A stretch of 38,583 nucleotides of DNA, taken from Bacillus sp. MRMR6 (GTDB lineage: Bacteria > Bacillota > Bacilli > Bacillales > Cytobacillaceae). Both the position numbers and the translations under genes were made by a program. The notes under the pieces are model-generated. The model did no database searches and had not been told where the DNA came from. It saw only the letters and a program-made list of their open reading frames with translations. The stretch lies in NCBI RefSeq assembly GCF_001940785.1, contig NZ_MSLS01000019.1, forward strand, positions 15,461 to 54,043, read 5' to 3'. Positions 32,689 through 38,583 of the stretch are shown here, piece after piece (positions within the stretch are counted from its first letter, which is position 1; each line of letters starts with the position of its first letter).

Positions 32689-33074
32689 AGTTTAACCCCC
32701 TTTTTTTATTGTTTAAATTGGTTATGAAAAAACATGACCATTTTTATAATAGTCGAAATTTTGACATTGCACAAGGGAAAAATTCTGAATTATTACTAAA
32801 AGTGTTACGTTCGTAATAAAATTGTAATATACAAAAATTTCTTTTGATTTAATATTGCAATAATATTATTATTGTAATTCCGGAACATATTACAAGGTTG
32901 CACCTATATTCAAATAGTTTAACCTGGTGGTCAATCATAAACTAATAGAAAGGTGTAAATATATAATTTTAAAACTATTGTAATATTTCAGTTTAGTAGA
33001 TATTATTAAAACAACTGTGTTTTTAAATGTTACATTTTTTAAGCAAAATATTAAAGAAGAGAGGATGGGAAAAA
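32689..33074. promoter_or_regulatory. Divergent control region of the importer (386 bp)
   Basis: This very AT-rich stretch separates the binding-protein gene from the permease operon. ATTGTAAT recurs near 32820, 32869 and 32978, and a near-match, ATTGCAAT, lies between the first two. No terminator or gene was found in it, so it probably holds two back-to-back promoters and shared regulator sites. Confidence 0.5.
32746..32774 (-). promoter_or_regulatory. Promoter of the binding-protein gene
   Basis: On the minus strand TTGTGC (32769-32774) and TATTAT (32746-32751) are 17 bp apart. Confidence 0.55.
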
Positions 33075-33977
33075 ATGAGTCAACCGCAACTTCAACCTTC
33101 TACTACAGGAATTCCTATTATGGAGCAGAAAACAAGAGTAGCAAGTTGGACAGTTTTCTATAAAAAATTAGCAAAAAATAAGGCCGCTATGGCAGGAGGA
33201 ATTATTGTAATATTTGTTGCTATTCTTGCAATAATTGCACCTCTTATTGCACCTTATGAACCAACACATATTGAAATGGCAAAAAAATTGCAGGGACCAT
33301 CTAGTGAACATTGGCTGGGGACTGACGATAAAGGCCGTGATATTTTAAGCCGTCTATTATATGGATCTCGTGTTTCGTTAACTGTTGGCTTATTATCTAC
33401 TTTACTAGGTGCAGCCGTTGGTATTCTTTTCGGAATTATCGCAGGTTATTACGGTAAATGGATAGATTCTCTTATTATGAGAATATGTGATGTCCTTCTA
33501 GCTTTCCCGGGAATCTTGTTAGCGCTTGCAATTGTAAGTGTACTAGGAGCAAGCACGACGAATGTTATTATAGCCGTAGCTTTTTTTGCTGTTCCAACTT
33601 TTGCTAGAATTGTTCGAGGCTCGACATTGAGTGTGAAGAAATTAGAATATATCGACGCAATTCGAGCAATGGGATCGAACGACTTTAGAATTATCTTTAA
33701 GCATATCTTACCAAATATTGTTTCACCCATTATCGTTCAAGCAACACTATATATAGCCTCAGCGATTATTACCGCATCTGCCTTATCATTCCTTGGTTTA
33801 GGGACTCAGCCTCCTACACCGGAGTGGGGAACGATGCTCGCACAAGGCCGTTCTTATATCGCACAAGCACCGCACCTTACACTGTTTCCGGGTCTTGTCA
33901 TTTTAATAGTGGTAATTGGCTTTAACCTATTTGGCGATGGCCTGCGTGATGCGTTAGATCCTAAAACGAAAAAATAA
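33075..33977 (+). CDS. ABC importer permease, DppC/OppC type
   Basis: This 300-residue permease has an N-terminal membrane helix (about 35-57) and the DppC landmark His-Trp-Leu-Gly-Thr-Asp-Asp-Lys-Gly-Arg-Asp. The EAA loop Ala-Ile-Arg-Ala-Met-Gly-Ser-Asn-Asp lies near residue 200, and Leu-Ser-Phe-Leu-Gly-Leu-Gly-Thr-Gln-Pro-Pro near 255. ATG at 33075 is preceded by GAGAGGATGG. The in-frame ATG at 33027 has no ribosome site. It is the first gene of the operon, whereas in most peptide importers the B-type permease comes first. Confidence 0.93.
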   Translation: MSQPQLQPSTTGIPIMEQKTRVASWTVFYKKLAKNKAAMAGGIIVIFVAILAIIAPLIAPYEPTHIEMAKKLQGPSSEHWLGTDDKGRDILSRLLYGSRVSLTVGLLSTLLGAAVGILFGIIAGYYGKWIDSLIMRICDVLLAFPGILLALAIVSVLGASTTNVIIAVAFFAVPTFARIVRGSTLSVKKLEYIDAIRAMGSNDFRIIFKHILPNIVSPIIVQATLYIASAIITASALSFLGLGTQPPTPEWGTMLAQGRSYIAQAPHLTLFPGLVILIVVIGFNLFGDGLRDALDPKTKK

Positions 33978-33997
33978 TCATAGAGAAGGTGAAATAA

Positions 33998-34921
33998 ATG
34001 TTTGTGTTTATGATAAGAAGACTTTTTCAAACAATCCCTGTAATGATTGGGGTTACCTTAGCCGTATTCTTAATGATGCACTTTATTCCTGGTGATCCTG
34101 CACAAATTATGGCAGGGGAGAATGCAAATGAACAACAGGTTGAACAGATGCGTGAAAATTTAGGTTTAAATGATCCACTTTATCAGCAATACTTCCGTTA
34201 TATTGGAAACGCTGTTCAAGGAGACTTAGGAACTTCTATTCGTACGAATCGTTCTGTAACGGAAGAAATCTTTACTAGCCGTTTTTGGATTACTGTTCAA
34301 TTGGCACTGATTGGTACTGCACTGGCTGTAATCCTCGGCTTAATTGCTGGGATTATCTCTGCCACTAAGAAGTATACTTTTACTGACGTTTCCATAATGA
34401 TTACTGCTCTCTTTGGTCTTTCAATGCCAAACTTCTGGCTTGGAATAATGTTAATATATTTCTTCTCTGTAAATTTAGGATGGTTCCCGGTTGTGGGCTG
34501 GGGCTCATGGGAGAACATGGTATTGCCTGCGATTACACTTGGAACTGGCGGGGCTGCTATTATTGCCCGTATGACTCGTTCAAGTATGTTAGAAGTTATT
34601 AATCAAGATTATATCCGTACAGCGTATGCAAAAGGTGTTAGTGATAAACTAGTTATTTATAAGCATGCACTGCGTAATGCGTTAATTCCAGTTGTGACAG
34701 TGGTAGGTTTACAGTTTGGTGGATTACTAGGCGGGGCAGTTATTACTGAATCGGTATTTGCAATTAATGGATTAGGACGATTAGTCGTTGACTCCATCCG
34801 GATGCGGGATTTTCCAATGGTGCAAGGAACAATACTTGTTTGTGCGGTGCTATTTGTATTAGTAAACTTTCTTGTCGATATTTCGTACCGTTTCATTAAC
34901 AAACGAATTGAGCTTAATTAA
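33998..34921 (+). CDS. ABC importer permease, DppB/OppB type
   Basis: This 307-residue permease has a first helix at about 9-30 and Phe-Ile-Pro-Gly-Asp-Pro-Ala, the DppB hallmark, at about 29-36. The EAA loop is Ala-Lys-Gly-Val-Ser-Asp-Lys near residue 210, and a C-terminal Phe-Ala-Ile-Asn-Gly-Leu-Gly motif follows. It pairs with the preceding permease to form the channel. The ribosome site is GAAGGTG. It lies 20 nt after the previous stop. Confidence 0.94.
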   Translation: MFVFMIRRLFQTIPVMIGVTLAVFLMMHFIPGDPAQIMAGENANEQQVEQMRENLGLNDPLYQQYFRYIGNAVQGDLGTSIRTNRSVTEEIFTSRFWITVQLALIGTALAVILGLIAGIISATKKYTFTDVSIMITALFGLSMPNFWLGIMLIYFFSVNLGWFPVVGWGSWENMVLPAITLGTGGAAIIARMTRSSMLEVINQDYIRTAYAKGVSDKLVIYKHALRNALIPVVTVVGLQFGGLLGGAVITESVFAINGLGRLVVDSIRMRDFPMVQGTILVCAVLFVLVNFLVDISYRFINKRIELN

Positions 34922-34932
34922 GGACGGTGAAC

Positions 34933-35958
34933 ATGATGAATCTATCAAAAGAAAATATTCTAGAGGTAAGAAATTTACGAACATCCTTTTTCACGGATGA
35001 GGGTGAAGTAAAGGCTGTTGACGGTGTTGATTTTACCATTGAAAAAGGGAAAACAATTGGAATCGTTGGTGAATCCGGCTCAGGTAAAAGTATCACTTCC
35101 TTATCGATCCTACGGCTTTTACAGGAACCTGTTGGGAAAATAGTCGGTGGAGAAATTATTTTTAAAGGTGAGAACCTTATAAATAAGTCGAAGAAAGAAA
35201 TGATGAAGATTCGTGGGAACAATATTTCGATGATTTTCCAAGAACCGATGACATCATTAAATCCAACCTTAACATGTGGAGAGCAAATTGCTGAGTCTGT
35301 CCGAATACACCAAAAATTAAAAAGAAGAGAAGCTTGGGTTAAAGCAGTAGATATGCTTCGGTTAGTGGGAATTCCTTCACCTGAAAAACGTGCGAAACAA
35401 TTTCCGTTCGAACTATCAGGCGGGATGCGTCAACGTGTCATGATTGCGATGGCGTTAGCATGTAATCCTGAATTGTTAATTGCCGATGAGCCGACAACAG
35501 CTTTAGATGTTACGATTCAAGCTCAAATTTTAGACTTAATGAAGAAACTCCAAGAAGATCTGGGCACATCTTTAATGATGATTACTCATGATTTAGGTGT
35601 TGTAGCAGAGATGTGCGATAAAGTTGCTGTTATGTATTGTGGTAAAGTGGTCGAGTATGCAGATGTTAAAACTATTTTTACAAATCCAAAACACCCGTAT
35701 ACAGTTGGGCTGTTAAATTCTGTCCCGAAGCACGATCAGGATTATGAAGGAGATTTATCGGTTATTGAAGGCTCTGTGCCAAGTCCATTTAATTTGCCGA
35801 AAGGGTGCAGCTTTGCACCGCGCTGCCCGCATGCACGAGCGATTTGTCACACAGAATTGCCAGATTTAGAAACTGCATTAGACGGTGATCAAGTGCGCTG
35901 TTGGATTCATACAAATCGATGGGATAAAGAAGAGGAGGTTGCGGCGAGCCATGAGTAA
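34933..35958 (+). CDS. ABC importer ATPase, DppD/OppD type
   Basis: This protein of about 341 residues has Walker A Gly-Glu-Ser-Gly-Ser-Gly-Lys-Ser, Q-loop Phe-Gln-Glu-Pro-Met, signature Leu-Ser-Gly-Gly-Met-Arg-Gln-Arg, and Walker B Leu-Leu-Ile-Ala-Asp-Glu-Pro. The C-terminal peptide-importer tail has four Cys (Gly-Cys-Ser-Phe-Ala-Pro-Arg-Cys-Pro, Ile-Cys-His and Arg-Cys-Trp), which in DppD-like proteins bind an iron-sulfur cluster. The ATG at 34933 fits AAGGA with 8 nt. It overlaps the next gene by 8 nt. Confidence 0.94.
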   Translation: MMNLSKENILEVRNLRTSFFTDEGEVKAVDGVDFTIEKGKTIGIVGESGSGKSITSLSILRLLQEPVGKIVGGEIIFKGENLINKSKKEMMKIRGNNISMIFQEPMTSLNPTLTCGEQIAESVRIHQKLKRREAWVKAVDMLRLVGIPSPEKRAKQFPFELSGGMRQRVMIAMALACNPELLIADEPTTALDVTIQAQILDLMKKLQEDLGTSLMMITHDLGVVAEMCDKVAVMYCGKVVEYADVKTIFTNPKHPYTVGLLNSVPKHDQDYEGDLSVIEGSVPSPFNLPKGCSFAPRCPHARAICHTELPDLETALDGDQVRCWIHTNRWDKEEEVAASHE

Positions 35959-36967
35959 AAAGGCCTTATTAGAAGTAAAAAATTTAAAGCAGTATTTTCC
36001 AATTAAAGGCGGTCTTTTTGGCAGAACCGTCAATCATGTAAAAGCAGTGGACGATGTAAGCTTTACAGTGTATGAAGGTGAAACGGTTAGTATTGTAGGG
36101 GAGTCAGGCTGTGGAAAGTCAACTACAGGGAGAGCGATTCTGCGTTTAGATGATCCTACTGCCGGACAAATAAACTTTGATGGAGAGGATTTATTAGCAT
36201 TAAGTAAGACTAAAATGCGTAAGAAACGTAAGGATTTGCAGATTATTTTCCAAGATCCATATGCATCATTAAATCCACGCCAAACGGTCAGTCAAATCTT
36301 AGAGGAAGCACTGGCGATTCAAAATGTAGTTCCACCTAATGAGAGACGGAGAAAAATTGTTGAATTACTTGAAACTGTCGGAATTGGAGCACATCAAATT
36401 GACCGACATCCACATGAATTTAGTGGCGGTCAGCGTCAGCGTGTCGGAATTGCCCGGGCTTTATCAGTGAATCCGAAGTTGATCATTTGTGATGAAGCCG
36501 TTTCGGCACTAGACGTTTCCATCCAAGCACAGGTACTGAATTTATTAAAAGATTTACAAAGAAAATTTCAGTTAACCTACGTCTTTATCTCACATGATCT
36601 TGGGGTAGTACGTCATATTTCTGATCGAATTATTGTTATGTATCTTGGGAAGATCGTTGAAATTGCAGACAAAAAGTCTCTTTTTGAAAATCCTCAACAT
36701 CCATATACAAAAGCATTATTATCAGCCATTCCTAGTACAAATATAACGGAGAAGAAGAAAGAGCGTATACTATTAAAGGGTGATATTCCTTCTCCAATTG
36801 ATCCGCCAAATGGCTGTCGTTTTCATACACGATGCCCGTTTGCCATTGAGCGCTGTGCAAAGGAAGAGCCTAAACTTCATTCGTTAAATGGAGACATTCA
36901 TCAGGCCGCTTGTCATTTAATCGAAGACGGACCAGTTGATTTTTCAAAAATACCTTCTAATTATTAG
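35951..36967 (+). CDS. ABC importer ATPase, DppF/OppF type
   Basis: This 338-residue second ATPase has Walker A Gly-Glu-Ser-Gly-Cys-Gly-Lys-Ser, Q-loop Phe-Gln-Asp-Pro-Tyr, signature Phe-Ser-Gly-Gly-Gln-Arg-Gln-Arg, Walker B Leu-Ile-Ile-Cys-Asp-Glu-Ala, and a Cys-bearing tail (Gly-Cys-Arg-Phe-His-Thr-Arg-Cys-Pro). It forms a heterodimer with the preceding ATPase. ATG follows GAGGAGG. The stop TAG is made partly by the first base of an inserted element; before insertion it would have been TAA, so the protein is unchanged. Confidence 0.95.
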   Translation: MSKKALLEVKNLKQYFPIKGGLFGRTVNHVKAVDDVSFTVYEGETVSIVGESGCGKSTTGRAILRLDDPTAGQINFDGEDLLALSKTKMRKKRKDLQIIFQDPYASLNPRQTVSQILEEALAIQNVVPPNERRRKIVELLETVGIGAHQIDRHPHEFSGGQRQRVGIARALSVNPKLIICDEAVSALDVSIQAQVLNLLKDLQRKFQLTYVFISHDLGVVRHISDRIIVMYLGKIVEIADKKSLFENPQHPYTKALLSAIPSTNITEKKKERILLKGDIPSPIDPPNGCRFHTRCPFAIERCAKEEPKLHSLNGDIHQAACHLIEDGPVDFSKIPSNY

Positions 36968-37149
36968 GCTGTGTTAAACTAGGCTGTTGATTTGCACTCC
37001 AGGCGCTATGCTTTCCGCGGGCTCGCCCGTGAGCCTCCTCGGTCGTTGCGACCTGCGGGGTCTCACTCAGCTCGTACATCCCGCTGGAGTCAAGCGCCTT
37101 CCACTCCAATCAACAGGTTCTTAAACCAACAGTATCCTTTAACACAGCC
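36967..37149 (+). mobile_element. MITE-like element, copy 2 (183 bp)
   Basis: Perfect 12-bp terminal inverted repeats, GGCTGTGTTAAA and TTTAACACAGCC, are flanked by a perfect 8-bp duplication AATTATTA (36959-36966 and 37150-37157). A second pair of inner inverted arms (around TGTTGATT and AATCAACA, and around GGCGCT) lets the whole element fold. No coding potential. It begins at the last base of the preceding gene's stop codon and separates that gene from its terminator. Confidence 0.92.
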
Positions 37150-37164
37150 AATTATTAAAATAGT

Positions 37165-37190
37165 AAACCCACTCAAAATAGAGTGGGTTT
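37165..37190 (+). terminator. Terminator of the importer operon
   Basis: A 10-bp perfect stem AAACCCACTC / GAGTGGGTTT with loop AAAATA; it lies beyond the inserted element. Confidence 0.85.
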
Positions 37191-37202
37191 GTTCTTTCTT
37201 AA

Positions 37203-37231
37203 AAGAAAAACCCGCCTTACTAAAGGTGGGT
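37203..37231 (-). terminator. Terminator of the minus-strand flavoprotein gene
   Basis: ACCCGCCTT / AAGGTGGGT (one G-U pair) is followed on the minus strand by TTTTTCTTTT. Confidence 0.65.
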
Positions 37232-37330
37232 GGATGCCTAACATTGGGGGATATTAGGCTGGTATAAAATGGGATGTTGCTATTCAATTGGCTGGTAAGG
37301 AGGGAAGCCTGCAGCCAATGGTTGACTAGG

Positions 37331-38554
37331 TTATTGTTTAGCTGTTATTTGTACTGGTTCTTTGCTTACACCAAAGTGCTGTTTAATAATTAAAGCAGGA
37401 CCACCAAGATTTAATAAATAGCGTGCTTCGATTACTTGTTTCATGAAGGCAGCAAATAATCCAGAAAGTCGGAAGTTTCCAACTTTGCCTACTGCAGAAA
37501 AGTTACCGATAGAAGCAACAGAGCCTTTATGGTGGTATTCAAAAGCTTTTAACTCTCCACCGCGAAGGGCAGCAATTATATTTCTTGCGCAAACATCTGC
37601 TTCTTGAAGAGCAACCTGTGCAGTTGGAGGGAGGGCATTCTTTTCATCCTTCATAAATAGGGCACAGTCACCAATACTGAAAATGTTTTTCTTGCCCTTG
37701 ACCCGAAGGAAAGAATCTACAGGTAATTTACCTTTTTCCACTGGCAAACCACAATTTTGAACAATAGGATTTCCTTTTACACCACAAGACCAGATCAGTG
37801 TACGTGTTGGAAGTTCAACATTACCTTCAAGAACAACTTTTTCTGGAGTGCATTCAAGAATCTTTGTTGACATGTACATATCTATATTAAACTTCTTTAA
37901 TACTTCTGTAGTATATTCAATAGATTCTTTCGGAAAGAATGGAATTACAGATGGTGCTGCTTCAACCGCAGCAATTTTTACTTTTTCAAATGGGGTGTTA
38001 TGCTCTTTACAAAGCTTTGGAAGACCTTCAGCTAATTCTCCAAGCATCTCAATACCCGTGAAACCTCCGCCTGCCACAACAAAAGTGAGGCGTGATGGGT
38101 CTTGGTCTTCTTTATATAAAGTAAATTGTCTAAGAATTTGATTATAAATTGCTTTTGTTGTTCTAAAGCTGCGAATTTGGAAGGCATGTTCCTTTATGCC
38201 GGGAATACCGAAAGTTTCTACATCAAAGCCTAGGGCTATTAATAAATAGTCATATTCGAAAGATTCGCCGCCCTCTAGATTAACTGCTTGACGGTTGATA
38301 TCTACAGATTCAACCGTCCCCTTAACAAAGCGTGTTTTCTCAGGGTTGATTAATTCAGGAATGTTCATGGCGATTTGACGATCAGCGGCAGTTCCTGCAC
38401 CAGTTTTGTGAAGCTGAGTGGTAATATAATGATAATCATGCTTGTTGATTAGGGTAACATCTGCTTCACCAGATTTAAGAAGCTTTTCAAGTTTCTTTCC
38501 TGTAATAATTCCTCCATAACCGGCTCCTAAAATAACGATTTTTGGCTTTCTCAT
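37331..38554 (-). CDS. Type II NADH dehydrogenase-like FAD protein
   Basis: This 407-residue flavoprotein begins with the FAD-binding Val-Ile-Leu-Gly-Ala-Gly-Tyr-Gly-Gly. The NAD site is Val-Val-Ala-Gly-Gly-Gly-Phe-Thr-Gly-Ile-Glu near residue 165. The second FAD motif is Ile-Phe-Ser-Ile-Gly-Asp-Cys-Ala near residue 290, followed by Pro-Pro-Thr-Ala-Gln. The C-terminus has the amphipathic, membrane-binding character of NDH-2 enzymes, which pass electrons from NADH to menaquinone without pumping protons. ATG follows GGGAGAGGA. It resembles the Bacillus YjlD/YumB group but is divergent from both, so the exact acceptor is uncertain. Confidence 0.88.
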   Translation of the reverse strand: MRKPKIVILGAGYGGIITGKKLEKLLKSGEADVTLINKHDYHYITTQLHKTGAGTAADRQIAMNIPELINPEKTRFVKGTVESVDINRQAVNLEGGESFEYDYLLIALGFDVETFGIPGIKEHAFQIRSFRTTKAIYNQILRQFTLYKEDQDPSRLTFVVAGGGFTGIEMLGELAEGLPKLCKEHNTPFEKVKIAAVEAAPSVIPFFPKESIEYTTEVLKKFNIDMYMSTKILECTPEKVVLEGNVELPTRTLIWSCGVKGNPIVQNCGLPVEKGKLPVDSFLRVKGKKNIFSIGDCALFMKDEKNALPPTAQVALQEADVCARNIIAALRGGELKAFEYHHKGSVASIGNFSAVGKVGNFRLSGLFAAFMKQVIEARYLLNLGGPALIIKQHFGVSKEPVQITAKQ

Positions 38555-38583
38555 AATAAATCCTCTCCCATATACATTGTTTC

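Noticed and set aside
36992..37267. A 91-codon frame after the importer operon
   Set aside because: It lies mostly within MITE copy 2 and the terminators that follow, and starts without a ribosome site.

Overview
The window is about 38.6 kb of a low-GC Gram-positive genome, most probably a Bacillaceae member (Bacillus/Neobacillus-like). The grounds are AGGAGG-type ribosome sites, frequent GTG/TTG starts, strong intrinsic terminators, a T-box leader, and proteins that read like Bacillus families (CypC/YbdT-type P450, YkfA, SbcDC, CoaW, DegV, Hmp, small Csp). It looks like ordinary chromosome: no prophage, integrase, plasmid functions, rRNA, tRNA or CRISPR were seen. Mobile DNA is limited to two short non-autonomous elements, plus dispersed and tandem repeats and a few gene remnants.

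Layout: 1-1.3 kb, 3' end of an oligopeptide-type ABC permease pair (first gene cut by the window edge). 1.3-3.2 kb, a DinB-fold protein and a CYP152 fatty-acid peroxygenase. 3.2-3.9 kb, a decayed stretch with an ArsR-type remnant. 3.9-5.7 kb, an orphan B12-binding radical SAM protein. 6 kb, a cold-shock protein with a long leader. 6.5-10.8 kb, sbcD-sbcC, followed by an 8-copy 20-bp tandem repeat. 11-14.4 kb, a YwaF-like membrane protein, two acetyltransferases, a DedA protein and a lipoprotein. 14.5-17.3 kb, coaW and selB. 17.4-18.9 kb, a TerD/QN-rich/zinc-ribbon/TerB fusion. 19-20.5 kb, an LD-carboxypeptidase and two small genes. 20.6-22.3 kb, a sigma factor, a clpP paralogue and a small membrane protein. 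22.6-23.7 kb, a membrane-cupredoxin protein and a small charged protein. 23.8-25.6 kb, a T-box leader and archaeal-type proS. 26-28.1 kb, hmp and degV. 28.4-31.1 kb, an SGNH hydrolase with an ABC exporter-like pair. 31.1-37 kb, a complete peptide-type ABC importer with a divergent binding protein. 37.3-38.6 kb, a type II NADH dehydrogenase-like flavoprotein.

The observations most worth following are: (1) a sigma factor co-directional with a clpP paralogue and ending in a Leu-Leu-Met-Ala-Ala tail that resembles a ClpXP degron; (2) a stand-alone TerD-TerB fusion with a prion-like QN-rich linker; (3) two MITE-like elements, each with a 12-bp or near-12-bp terminal inverted repeat and a perfect 8-bp target duplication, one inserted exactly in the stop codon of the last importer gene; (4) two neighbouring small genes whose start regions both lie in RNA hairpins; (5) strong palindromic operator candidates at hmp and degV. 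No computation or database search was possible. Family assignments come from motifs and recall.
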